NCBI GenBank assembly: GCA_014523625.1
Contig: JAATVP010000041.1
Location: 1 to 11,124, forward strand
Reading direction: 5' to 3'
Length of the DNA: 11,124 bases
Source: Nitrososphaerales archaeon TH5896
Lineage (GTDB): Archaea > Thermoproteota > Nitrososphaeria > Nitrososphaerales > Nitrososphaeraceae
The notes under the pieces were generated by a model. It made no database searches. It was given only the letters and a program-made list of their open reading frames with translations, and had not been told where the DNA came from. A program made the translations under genes and the position numbers. Shown one piece after another: positions 1-6,726 of the stretch; positions within the stretch are counted from its first letter, which is position 1, and each line of letters opens with the position of its first letter.

Positions 1-45
1 ACGCACTTGGGAGGCTCCAGATCTACTGATTTCTCCTTAAGATGA
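1..45 (+). CDS. Possible C-terminal end of an isocitrate/isopropylmalate dehydrogenase-like protein (partial)
   Basis: Frame 1 is open from the window edge to a TGA at 43-45 and reads THLGGSRSTDFSLR. The pattern LGGSxST followed by an acidic and an aromatic residue resembles the extreme C-terminus of the isocitrate/3-isopropylmalate dehydrogenase family, where an [LM]GGxxST-type motif precedes the last helix. Fourteen residues are too few to prove this, and the other two forward frames also close within 40 bases. If real, the gene runs rightward and ends convergently with the thioredoxin gene, 30 bp apart. The family call is an inference from one short motif. Confidence 0.3.
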   Translation, partial: THLGGSRSTDFSLR

Positions 46-75
46 GAAATTCATTCATCCAATTTATCAGAAATA

Positions 76-411
76 TTATTGATACTTCTGAAGCAAACCT
101 TCAAGGCCCTTTTCTCCTACTGCGCCCACAGCTCGATCGATGGCCTTGCCATTCATAAAGATTATGAAAGTTGGTATAGCGTACACGTCATATCTCATGG
201 CTACTCCCTGATTATCGTCCACATTCAACCTGCCAAATGTGACTTTCTGACCATATTTTTTAGATAGTCTGTCGAAGATGGGCAGCATAAATTGACAGGG
301 CCCGCACCATGTTGCCCAAAAATCGACCAATACAGGTTTATTGCCAGATATGTTCTCCTCGAAGTTCTTATCGTTCAGCTCCACCAATGCTGGCTTATTT
401 ACTTCACTCAT
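76..411 (-). CDS. trxA: Thioredoxin
   Basis: This encodes a 111-residue cytoplasmic thioredoxin, a thiol-disulfide oxidoreductase that reduces protein disulfides and is itself recycled by a thioredoxin reductase not seen here. The redox motif WCGPC lies at residues 35-39 after the FWATW strand, and the cis-proline of IPTF is at residue 80 facing the active site. Length and the order of the beta-alpha elements are normal for a single-domain thioredoxin. I start at the ATG at 409-411 (MSEVNKPALVEL); an in-frame start nine codons upstream would add only MITFIECII, which does not belong to the fold. There is no signal peptide. A TATA-like stretch at 440-449 would put transcription start a few bases before this ATG, giving a nearly leaderless mRNA. 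The archease gene lies 117 bp upstream on the same strand, far enough for a separate promoter. Confidence 0.93.
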   Translation of the reverse strand: MSEVNKPALVELNDKNFEENISGNKPVLVDFWATWCGPCQFMLPIFDRLSKKYGQKVTFGRLNVDDNQGVAMRYDVYAIPTFIIFMNGKAIDRAVGAVGEKGLEGLLQKYQ

Positions 412-439
412 AATAATACATTCAATAAAAGTTATCATG

Positions 440-449
440 CATATTTAAG
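440..449 (-). promoter_or_regulatory. Putative TATA box of the thioredoxin gene
   Basis: On the minus strand this reads CTTAAATATG, close to the archaeal TTTAWATA consensus. Its centre is about 33 bp upstream of the chosen ATG (411), so initiation about 26 bp downstream would leave a leader of only several bases. This is a positional inference; another AT-rich stretch (CTTTTATTGA, about 426-435) is an alternative. Confidence 0.35.
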
Positions 450-528
450 ACTTATCCGATCAATCCAGTCCAATGTTCTGAAAATTCAAGGCTGATTAAA
501 TCCTCGATAATGGATAAAGAAAGGATTT

Positions 529-975
529 CTACAAGTCAACCAAGAAAGTTGCAACATAACTAGTGTCTGTACGTTGGATTTTCAACTCGTGGTAAGTGAT
601 TGCTTTGATCTCAATTTTGTAATTGTGCTTATCGTAATTGACTTTTTCTCCTCCTACCTGCGCCTCAAGAAAATACCTTTTTTCCTCGAGGTTTGTATGT
701 TTTTTAAAAACTCTAATGAAAAATCTTGACAACACGATCTGTTCAATAAAGATTTTCAACAACACCTTTTCTAACCAGTCGAAAAGGAGATTTTCAAGGT
801 CTTCGCCACTAGCTATGATCGTCTCAGATTGGCGATTTTCCACCTTGTCAATATCAAACATGATGTTAACCAGCCCCATGGCACTATTTTCGAATAGTTC
901 TTCTAAACTGCTCCCATGGGCTTGAACAATAGCGTCGGTGCTGTGCTCCAGATATCTGTACCTATCGGAGTCCAA
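529..975 (-). CDS. Archease (RtcB ligase activator)
   Basis: The 148-residue product matches archease, a small metal-binding protein that speeds guanylylation and turnover of the RNA ligase RtcB, which joins tRNA exons after intron removal. Family landmarks appear in order: the N-terminal YRYLEHSTDA segment (Asp14, in place of the usual EHTADVG), SLEELFENSAMGLVNIM (residues 23-39), the GEDLENLLFDWLEKVL helix (57-72, Asp66), the AITYHELKI strand (125-133) and the C-terminal aspartate (VDL, Asp147) that contributes to the metal site. The start is a TTG at 973-975; an in-frame stop lies about 45 bp further upstream and no ATG lies between, so TTG is the best start. No rtcB is present nearby. The gene is divergent from hisS. 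The family call is firm; the role in tRNA ligation is known from family members. Confidence 0.9.
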   Translation of the reverse strand: MDSDRYRYLEHSTDAIVQAHGSSLEELFENSAMGLVNIMFDIDKVENRQSETIIASGEDLENLLFDWLEKVLLKIFIEQIVLSRFFIRVFKKHTNLEEKRYFLEAQVGGEKVNYDKHNYKIEIKAITYHELKIQRTDTSYVATFLVDL

Positions 976-1000
976 CTTGGTTAGTTCAGAAAGAGGGTTG

Positions 1001-1015
1001 AATAATAATAATAAT
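1001..1015. repeat. (AAT)5 microsatellite in the archease/hisS divergent promoter region
   Basis: Five perfect AAT units sit in the 90-bp gap between the divergent archease and hisS starts. On the minus strand the run reads TTATTATTATTATT and is centred about 32 bp upstream of the archease TTG, so it could act as that gene's TATA element. The promoter role is inferred from position only. Confidence 0.6.
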
Positions 1016-1065
1016 GTGTCGAATCAAGAGTAAAATCTAAATGGTCACTAAGGTTGGTCTGTGTT

Positions 1066-2355
1066 GTGAGATTGAGCCTTCCGCGTGGGATGAGAGATAT
1101 TGATGCTGACGAGTTATCCAATATTAACTATATCAGAAGTCGATTTATACGAACCGTTGGTTTGTTTAATTTTAAGGTACTTCAGCCATCACCATTAGAA
1201 ATGCTTTCTACTCTCGAAGCTAAAGGAGGTCCTACAATTTCCAATGAAATCTATAATTTCAAAGACAAAGGTGGGAGAGAAGTTGCGCTCAGGTTTGATC
1301 TCACAGTTGGACTAACCCGTTATATATCTCAGAGAAGAGAAATGAAATTACCCATCAAAGCGGCCGCTTTTGGGGGAGTTTGGAGGTACGACGAACCTCA
1401 AGCAGGGAGGTACAGATATTTTCATCAATGGGATGCTGAGCTATACGATTTATACAACTTGGAGCATGAGGCTGAAATAATTCAGCTGGCGGCTTCCTTC
1501 TTTGAAGATTTGGGACTAAATGTCACAATCGACGTAAGTCATAGGGAATTGCTGGAACAGTACATGAAGCAAGAACTTGGTATGTTGGATCCCTATTTAA
1601 CGTTCGAGGTCTTTAGAGCAATGGACAAGGTTCAGAAGAAGGGAGTAGAAGCAGTTTATCTCGAATATGCGGATAAGATCAGCCCCACGTTACTCAGACC
1701 CATGTTAGAACTATCTTCTCAAATTGGGACGATAAATGAAATTGAAGATCAAGCCACAAGATTAAGCAAATTACCAAAATGGCAATTACTACAAGATTTG
1801 GAACGCTCGCTGTCTGCAAGAGGAGTTAGGAACGTAAGAATTAATCTAGGAATAGTCAGAGGGCTTGACTATTATTCAGGAACTGTCTTCGAAATATTTG
1901 ATCCTACTTCCACGGTAGGCGCATTAGCAGGCGGTGGCCGATTTGATATTTTGACTACTGCGTTTGATCGAAGCGATTTAGGCGCCATTGGGGTAGCTGG
2001 AGGCGTCGAACGCCTTTTGAATGTATTAAGCCAACATGGGTTGTTGAAGGTCAAACCCAAGCCATTAGTCTTTGTGGCTTCAGAGGATAGTGATAAAAAA
2101 TTCGTGCTAAAACTGGTTTCAGTATTGAGAGGTGCTGGGATACCTGCAGACTATGACAGTAGAGCTCGGTCTTTGAGAAAGCAAATGGATTATGGATCCT
2201 CTATTGGTGCTACCATATTGGTGAGAGCAGCGCAGAAGGGAAATGAAAACGACATAACAGTAAAAAATTTGGTCAGCGGTCAGGAAGTAATAGGAAATGC
2301 AATTCAAGTTGTAGAACTAGTTTCTGAAATTCTTCGATCAGGGCAACTGAATTGA
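1066..2355 (+). CDS. hisS: Histidyl-tRNA synthetase
   Basis: This encodes a class II aminoacyl-tRNA synthetase of about 429 residues that charges tRNA-His with histidine. Counting from the chosen start, the N-terminal LPRGMRDI is followed by motif 2 (FGGVWRYDEPQAGRYRYFHQWD, about 102-123) for ATP binding, the histidine-specific HisA motif RGLDYYSGTVFE (265-276), the glycine-rich AGGGRFD strand (288-294) and motif 3 GAIGVAGGVERLL (306-318). The last 90 residues form the alpha/beta anticodon-binding domain. Length is normal for HisRS. Start choice is open: TTG 1054, GTG 1066 and TTG 1072 are all in frame. I prefer GTG 1066 (MRLSLPRGMRD) because an AAGGT Shine-Dalgarno-like stretch at 1050-1054 is 11 nt upstream and the peptide resembles other archaeal HisRS starts. 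The gene ends 2 bp from the convergent small gene at 2358-2615. Confidence 0.94.
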   Translation: MRLSLPRGMRDIDADELSNINYIRSRFIRTVGLFNFKVLQPSPLEMLSTLEAKGGPTISNEIYNFKDKGGREVALRFDLTVGLTRYISQRREMKLPIKAAAFGGVWRYDEPQAGRYRYFHQWDAELYDLYNLEHEAEIIQLAASFFEDLGLNVTIDVSHRELLEQYMKQELGMLDPYLTFEVFRAMDKVQKKGVEAVYLEYADKISPTLLRPMLELSSQIGTINEIEDQATRLSKLPKWQLLQDLERSLSARGVRNVRINLGIVRGLDYYSGTVFEIFDPTSTVGALAGGGRFDILTTAFDRSDLGAIGVAGGVERLLNVLSQHGLLKVKPKPLVFVASEDSDKKFVLKLVSVLRGAGIPADYDSRARSLRKQMDYGSSIGATILVRAAQKGNENDITVKNLVSGQEVIGNAIQVVELVSEILRSGQLN

Positions 2356-2357
2356 TC

Positions 2358-2615
2358 CTATATTTCTATCATACCAGTATTCCTCATTTTTATCATTCCT
2401 GAACTTTTCTTCTCGTAGACATTGCGGATAACTAAATGCGGAGGTTCATAACTTACGTACAAATCATTGACTTCAAGCTCTTGGACATTATAATTGACCT
2501 GTATGTGTTCCTCATTGATCCCACTTTCAACTAATCGTTTCTTGGCTCGATCAATGATCTGTTCATCAGAGGTGTTTGGTGCGAAGAAGACCTTTCCGGA
2601 ATAAGCAATGTGCAT
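2358..2615 (-). CDS. Conserved-looking small protein of unknown function (85 aa)
   Basis: I do not recognise this family. The product is a soluble, charged 85-residue protein with no membrane segment, signal peptide or cysteine. The predicted pattern is strand (MHIAYSGKVFFAP), helix (SDEQIIDRAKKRLVESG), strand (HIQVNYNVQELEVND), strand (LYVSYEPPHLVIRNVYE), then a methionine-rich polar tail. It begins with ATG at 2613-2615, has no Shine-Dalgarno motif, and has an AT-rich TATA-like element at 2641-2650, about 30 bp upstream, consistent with a leaderless mRNA. It is convergent with hisS (2 bp apart) and divergent from sdhA. The clean open frame, promoter spacing and plausible secondary structure support a real gene. 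A small alpha/beta domain is inference. Confidence 0.7.
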   Translation of the reverse strand: MHIAYSGKVFFAPNTSDEQIIDRAKKRLVESGINEEHIQVNYNVQELEVNDLYVSYEPPHLVIRNVYEKKSSGMIKMRNTGMIEI

Positions 2616-2640
2616 CAGGATGATCTAAAAATTCAACAAG

Positions 2641-2650
2641 TAAATAAACT
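2641..2650 (-). promoter_or_regulatory. Putative TATA box for the 85-aa protein gene
   Basis: The minus strand reads AGTTTATTTA, centred about 30 bp upstream of the ATG at 2615. This is the spacing expected for an archaeal leaderless transcript. No other evidence is available. Confidence 0.4.
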
Positions 2651-2755
2651 TCTGTTCTTGTAAGTCAATTAGATCTCAAAAGCAAACTAGTTCCGTCTTG
2701 CTATATCATTGACAAAGGTATTTATGAGAATTGCAGTTCACGATATCTTCACTTG

Positions 2756-2761
2756 AAGGTG
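2756..2761 (+). promoter_or_regulatory. Shine-Dalgarno site that decides the sdhA start
   Basis: AAGGTG ends 9 nt before the TTG at 2771 and 5 nt before an out-of-frame ATG at 2767 that opens a three-codon reading frame (ATG ATT GAC TGA). The sdhA frame has a TGA at 2768-2770 immediately before the TTG, so translation of sdhA must begin at or after 2771. Confidence 0.5.
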
Positions 2762-2770
2762 TTTTCATGA

Positions 2771-4486
2771 TTGACTGAGGTTCTCTCCTATGATGTTTTA
2801 GTAATGGGATCTGGCCTAGCTGGACTTCGAGCTGCTTTGTCTGCTGCGTCAGTGGACGAGAGTCTGAGCATAGCTGTAATCTCGAAGGTTCAGGTGATGC
2901 GTTCTCACTCCGTTTCTGCAGAGGGCGGAACAGCAGCCGTGTTGTTTGAAGAAGAAGGGGACAATAGAGAATCTCATATTTATGATACAATTAGAGGTAG
3001 TGATTTTCTTGCCGACCAAGATGTTGCGGAACGACTGGTCTCCAATGTGCCGTACGAAATATACCAACTAGATCATTGGGGAATGCCATGGTCGAGAAGG
3101 TCGGACGGACGCATCGATCAGCGGAAATTCGGGGGATACTCATTCCCTCGTGCATCGTATGCTCAAGATAAAGTAGGATTTTACGAGATGCAGACTTTGT
3201 ATGACACATGCCTGAGGCATGAGAACATCCATTTTCTAAACGAATGGTTCTGTACATCGATCCTATCAGATGGATCTAGCTTTCGGGGATTCACGGCTAT
3301 CGAGATGAAAACTGGCGAGTTTGTAATAATCAAGTCACTGGCCGGAATCATTTGTACTGGGGGTGCTGGGCGAATTTACGGCTTTTCTACCTACGCCCAT
3401 TCTTCGACTCCAGATGGCTTGGATATGGCATACAGAAAAGGATTAGCGCTAAAGGATATGGAATTTGTGCAGTTTCATCCCAGTGGGATTCTGCCATCTG
3501 GGATCTTAATTACAGAAGGTGCCAGGGGTGAGGGTGGATATCTTGTAAATAATCAAGGAGAACGATTCATGAAGCGATATGCTCCGGAAAAACTTGAACT
3601 TGCCCCAAGAGACGTTGTGTCGCGGGCTATGATTCGTGAGATACAAGAAGGAAGGGGCTTCAAACATGAGACTGGAATAGATTGTCTTAAACTTGATCTG
3701 TCACATCTAGGTGCTGAACGCATTAAAGAAAAATTAGCAGGAATTAGGGAAATAGGGATAAAGTTTTCAGGGATTGATGTTATTAATGAGGCGATCGAGG
3801 TTAGACCTGTTTGCCATTATATGATGGGAGGAATACATACAAATATTGAAGGGGAGACAGAAATGAGAGGCCTTTGGTGTGCCGGGGAAGCAGCTTGCAA
3901 TAGTACCCATGGTGCAAATAGGCTGGGTGCGAATTCAACATCCGAATGTCTAGTGTGGGGGAATATCACAGGAAAGCACGCTGCTGAACATGCTCAAAGG
4001 GCCAAGGATCGAACAATGACAGTGCCTGAGCAGCAAGTTATAGAAGAGGAGAAGAGGATCTATGATGGCATATTCCATGGAAGAGGCGAAATGAATCCCT
4101 ATGAAATAAAAAAAAGACTTGCAGAATTGATGGATTCTAAGGCATATGTATTTCGGGAAGGAAATACATTAGCGGAGGCATTAAAAGAAGCAAAGGAATT
4201 GAAACGGGCATCTTGGAGACATGTGGACGACAAGGCCCACGAATACAACACTAACTACATTAATGTCATGGAAATCGATTCAATAGCGCGGATCTCTGAG
4301 ATTGTTTTGGTAGGAGCACTAAATCGCCAAGAGTCAAGAGGAGCTCACGCAAGAATCGATTACCCAAGTCGAGATGATGTAAACTATCTGAAACATACGC
4401 TTGCCTACAACTCTCATGAAGGACCAGAATTACGTTGGTATCCGGTAAAGATTACTAGGTATGCACCGGTTGAGAGGAAATATTAA
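2771..4486 (+). CDS. sdhA: Succinate dehydrogenase/fumarate reductase flavoprotein subunit
   Basis: The 571-residue SdhA oxidises succinate to fumarate with FAD as cofactor, passing electrons to SdhB at the cytoplasmic face of the membrane. The Rossmann motif GSGLAG is at 13-18. SHSVSAEGG at 45-53 contains His46, the expected site of covalent FAD attachment. FHPSG (His236), EGARGEGG (249-256), PRDVVSR (Arg281), CHYMMGG (His349) and GANRLG (Arg384) are the expected substrate and catalytic positions. The C-terminus carries the family signature ESRGAHARIDYPSRDD. The segment FPRASYAQDKVGFYEMQTLYD is of the archaeal type. TTG is the start because a TGA precedes it directly. The stop overlaps the sdhC ATG by one base, and it heads the sdhACDB operon. 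Direction (succinate oxidation or fumarate reduction) cannot be told from sequence; aerobic TCA-cycle use is likely in this lineage. Confidence 0.95.
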   Translation: MTEVLSYDVLVMGSGLAGLRAALSAASVDESLSIAVISKVQVMRSHSVSAEGGTAAVLFEEEGDNRESHIYDTIRGSDFLADQDVAERLVSNVPYEIYQLDHWGMPWSRRSDGRIDQRKFGGYSFPRASYAQDKVGFYEMQTLYDTCLRHENIHFLNEWFCTSILSDGSSFRGFTAIEMKTGEFVIIKSLAGIICTGGAGRIYGFSTYAHSSTPDGLDMAYRKGLALKDMEFVQFHPSGILPSGILITEGARGEGGYLVNNQGERFMKRYAPEKLELAPRDVVSRAMIREIQEGRGFKHETGIDCLKLDLSHLGAERIKEKLAGIREIGIKFSGIDVINEAIEVRPVCHYMMGGIHTNIEGETEMRGLWCAGEAACNSTHGANRLGANSTSECLVWGNITGKHAAEHAQRAKDRTMTVPEQQVIEEEKRIYDGIFHGRGEMNPYEIKKRLAELMDSKAYVFREGNTLAEALKEAKELKRASWRHVDDKAHEYNTNYINVMEIDSIARISEIVLVGALNRQESRGAHARIDYPSRDDVNYLKHTLAYNSHEGPELRWYPVKITRYAPVERKY

Positions 4487-4956
4487 TGAAATCATCTAAT
4501 GAAGATAGGATTTATTCGGACGGCAATAAACGTGAAAACCGTGAAGGCCTTAGAGCATGGCTAAACCCTTCTAGATATGGTTGGGAGCGAATTTCGTATT
4601 GGCTTCAGCGGTTAACCGGCGTATTTCTACTGATTTATTTTGTCGGACATGTCATTGAAACCAGTTCCCTAGTCGACGGTAAAGATGCGTGGAACGCTAT
4701 GTTGGAACTGACACAGACTACATGGGGACATCTATTTCTGATTTTGGTAATTGGTACAAGTACTTTTCACTCCGCCAATGGGATCCGACTGTTATTTACC
4801 GAAACAGGCAGAGGACTGGGTAAACCGGGTAGGCCTGATTATCCGTACTCTCCTGTCTCACTGAACTATCGACAGAAATCGGGAATCTGGATTGCATTGA
4901 TCTTGGCGGCTACTGCGATGTTATACGGGGCAAGCATCTTATTTGCAGGAGAATAG
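4486..4956 (+). CDS. sdhC: Succinate dehydrogenase cytochrome b-like membrane anchor subunit C
   Basis: The 156-residue membrane protein anchors SdhA/SdhB and helps pass electrons to quinone. A polar N-terminal arm of about 35 residues precedes three hydrophobic helices (about 37-60, 83-107 and 131-153). RISYWLQRLTGVFLLIYFVGHVIE is the typical first helix of SdhC, with a histidine near its end. TFHSANGIRLLF in the second helix holds the other candidate heme-ligand histidine in an HxxNGIR motif. The ATG (4486-4488) overlaps the sdhA TAA by one base, indicating translational coupling. The neighbouring sdhD shares the same motif layout, so the pair looks paralogous. C versus D naming follows the order and the RxSYWxQRxTG signature. 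Confidence 0.87.
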   Translation: MKSSNEDRIYSDGNKRENREGLRAWLNPSRYGWERISYWLQRLTGVFLLIYFVGHVIETSSLVDGKDAWNAMLELTQTTWGHLFLILVIGTSTFHSANGIRLLFTETGRGLGKPGRPDYPYSPVSLNYRQKSGIWIALILAATAMLYGASILFAGE

Positions 4957-4976
4957 ACTAATTCATATATTGGAGA

Positions 4977-4985
4977 TGAGGAGGT
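4977..4985 (+). promoter_or_regulatory. Strong Shine-Dalgarno site before sdhD
   Basis: TGAGGAGGT is the best Shine-Dalgarno match in the window. It ends 13 nt before TTG 4999 and 37 nt before ATG 5023, so it favours the TTG as the sdhD start. An in-frame stop at 4990-4992 limits how far upstream the start can be. Confidence 0.6.
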
Positions 4986-4998
4986 ATTCTAAAACACG

Positions 4999-5346
4999 TT
5001 GATCTTGAAAGAGAGTCAAATAATGAAGATACATTACATCACTGGAATTGCCGCCCTCTTTGTTGTGGCTGTACACATCATTATGAGACTAGTTATGCCC
5101 TTTTCCATGAGTCTAGAATACGAGAACGTTATTGCGAATTATCAGAATATTGCATACGCAGTACTCTTGGAATCTATTCTTGTTCTGATTGCCATTCATG
5201 GATTCAATGGGTTGAGAATTATCTTGATAGAATTTAGACAGAATATAGCTTGGGAAAACGGAGTGACTGTTTTCACTCTAGTTGCGATGATTGCACTTAT
5301 TGCATACGGTACAAGAACAATAATAGTCGCTAATGGCCTGGGATAA
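4999..5346 (+). CDS. sdhD: Succinate dehydrogenase membrane anchor subunit D
   Basis: The product is 115 residues with three predicted membrane helices (about 11-32, 53-72 and 87-109), the second cytochrome b-like anchor of complex II. Candidate heme ligands are the histidine in VAVHIIMR of helix 1 and the one in IHGFNGLRIILIE of helix 2, the latter in the same HxxNG[IL]R motif as SdhC. TTG 4999 is chosen because the Shine-Dalgarno site at 4977-4985 lies 13 nt upstream; ATG 5023 (MKIHYITG) is the alternative and would remove eight residues. It lies 42 bp after sdhC and 8 bp before sdhB. Identification rests on operon position, three-helix topology and the histidine motif, since SdhD sequences diverge strongly. 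Confidence 0.82.
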   Translation: MILKESQIMKIHYITGIAALFVVAVHIIMRLVMPFSMSLEYENVIANYQNIAYAVLLESILVLIAIHGFNGLRIILIEFRQNIAWENGVTVFTLVAMIALIAYGTRTIIVANGLG

Positions 5347-5354
5347 TCGAGAGA

Positions 5355-6203
5355 ATGACAGCACTTCTTAACATTAAGACTAGGCGAAAGAAACTAGAAC
5401 GTGATGAGAAAAAGGAGAGCACACTTGAGAGCAGCAGGAAGGTAGTCCACTTAAGAGTCTATAGAAAGAACCCCAAGCAAGATAAGTCCTCGCATTTCGA
5501 CAAGTTTGAAGTACCCGTTCAGCGTTGGTCAACTGTTTTGGATGCCTTGTTGCACGCCAAAGGCTATCTGGACAAAAGCATAGCGATACGGTATTCTTGC
5601 AGGATGGCATCTTGCGGATCCTGTGGAATGAAGATAAACGGAATCCCAAGACTCGCATGTTATACCAAAGTCTCTGAAATCGATGGGAACATCATTACTT
5701 GTGAGCCCCTCCCTAATTTTCCAGTAATTAGAGACCTAGTCGGCGACTTTTCAGACTTTTTTGAACATCATAGCGCAATGGAGCCTTTTATTCACAATCA
5801 AAATGCAGATATTGTTGACGAGAACCGCCTCACAGAATTTATACAGACACCTGAGGATGTCGAGAACTATTTGCAATTTTCATATTGTATAAAGTGTGGC
5901 TTGTGTTACTCTGCTTGTCCTTCCGTGGGGTCAGATACAAGGTTTCCAGGCCCTCAGGCTTTGGCCCAAGCCTATCGCTATGTTGCCGACAACCGAGATG
6001 ATGCCACCCAGTCCAGATTGAACATCGTAGACAACAAGCACGGTATTTGGAGGTGTCATTTTGCAGGTTCCTGTAGTGTAGTTTGTCCTAAAGGAGTGGA
6101 TCCCGCTCTTGGAATCCAATTGCTCCGAGGACATCTTGTCAACTTTTCGAAAAATGACAAGAAATTAGCTGAATCCCGAACTAGAAACTTGGGCAAAACA
6201 TGA
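5355..6203 (+). CDS. sdhB: Succinate dehydrogenase/fumarate reductase iron-sulfur subunit
   Basis: The 282-residue SdhB carries electrons from FAD in SdhA to the quinone/heme site of SdhC/D. The N-terminal ferredoxin domain holds the [2Fe-2S] ligands Cys82, Cys87, Cys90 and Cys102 (YSCRMASCGSCG then RLAC). The C-terminal domain has CIKCGLCYSACP (Cys178, 181, 184, 188) and CHFAGSCSVVCPKGVDP (Cys234, 240, 244). The spacing equals that of the bacterial three-cluster enzyme, so [2Fe-2S], [4Fe-4S] and [3Fe-4S] centres are expected. It is not the CCG-domain type. The first 28 residues are a very basic and acidic extension before the usual VHLRVYRKNP start; no alternative start codon lies inside it, so the extension is probably real. 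It is the last gene of the sdhACDB operon. Confidence 0.95.
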   Translation: MTALLNIKTRRKKLERDEKKESTLESSRKVVHLRVYRKNPKQDKSSHFDKFEVPVQRWSTVLDALLHAKGYLDKSIAIRYSCRMASCGSCGMKINGIPRLACYTKVSEIDGNIITCEPLPNFPVIRDLVGDFSDFFEHHSAMEPFIHNQNADIVDENRLTEFIQTPEDVENYLQFSYCIKCGLCYSACPSVGSDTRFPGPQALAQAYRYVADNRDDATQSRLNIVDNKHGIWRCHFAGSCSVVCPKGVDPALGIQLLRGHLVNFSKNDKKLAESRTRNLGKT

Positions 6204-6266
6204 ATACCGACTAGCATTTCGCACTCACACTCTGGCAATGCTTGTAGGAGTTGCTTATCTCATGAA

Positions 6267-6284
6267 CATTTCATATTAGAAATG
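6267..6284. terminator. Small hairpin between the convergent sdhB and DUF59 genes
   Basis: CATTTC (6267-6272) and GAAATG (6279-6284) form a perfect 6-bp stem with a 6-nt AT-rich loop, near the middle of the 117-bp convergent gap. Archaeal termination depends mainly on T-rich tracts, and none follows, so a terminator role is only a possibility. Confidence 0.25.
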
Positions 6285-6320
6285 AGCGGTTGAGGGGTTG
6301 CATATCCCTTCACGCATTAT

Positions 6321-6641
6321 TCAAGTCTTTGGAGGCAAGTTACTCTCATTTACCTGCTTATTAATCGCCTCTGCCATGAAGTGATTGCTTACATTCACTT
6401 TAACACCTTCAATACCGTTAAGCTTGTAAACGTTGTCCCTGACGTCCTGCGCTATCTTGAAACCAAACACAGCCGGACAGAATGGACTCGTAAGATGCAA
6501 ATCAATATCCACACTACCTTCCTTGATATCGACCTTGTCTATCAATTCCAACTCCATAATTGAAACCCCTATCTCTGGATCTACAATCTTGGTGAGTTCG
6601 TCGAATATTTGTCTCTTCACTTGCTGAATATCCTGATTCAT
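6321..6641 (-). CDS. MIP18/DUF59 family protein, SufT-like iron-sulfur cluster maturation factor
   Basis: The 106-residue product is a single DUF59/MIP18 domain. Proteins of this family (SufT, eukaryotic CIA2) assist iron-sulfur cluster assembly or delivery. Seen here are KIVDPEIGVSIMELELI (18-34, matching the DPEIxxxIxxLgLI signature), the strand VDIDLHLTSPFCP (44-56) with the conserved Cys55 in a TxPxCP-like motif, and a C-terminal helix and strand DVRDNVYKLNGIEGVKVNV. The start is ATG 6639-6641, because AAAGGAGAG lies immediately upstream; a longer frame from TTG 6662 would bury that Shine-Dalgarno site. It is convergent with the sdh operon, whose SdhB needs three clusters; a functional link is plausible but only inferred. 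Confidence 0.87.
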   Translation of the reverse strand: MNQDIQQVKRQIFDELTKIVDPEIGVSIMELELIDKVDIKEGSVDIDLHLTSPFCPAVFGFKIAQDVRDNVYKLNGIEGVKVNVSNHFMAEAINKQVNESNLPPKT

Positions 6642-6726
6642 CTCTCCTTTGATTTGTAACAATCGATATATAACTATTAACGAGCTTCGTGTCCATCATT
6701 CGAGTAAATTATCTCCATTTTATATC

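Noticed and set aside
412..438. A longer N-terminus for thioredoxin from 438
   Set aside because: The additional MITFIECII is outside the thioredoxin fold and lies on the presumed promoter.
2706..3257. Leftward open frames overlapping the start of sdhA
   Set aside because: They oppose the unmistakable SdhA coding sequence and have no family features.
6642..6662. A longer N-terminus for the DUF59 gene from TTG 6662
   Set aside because: The AAAGGAGAG Shine-Dalgarno site would fall inside the coding part; the ATG at 6641 follows it at the expected spacing.
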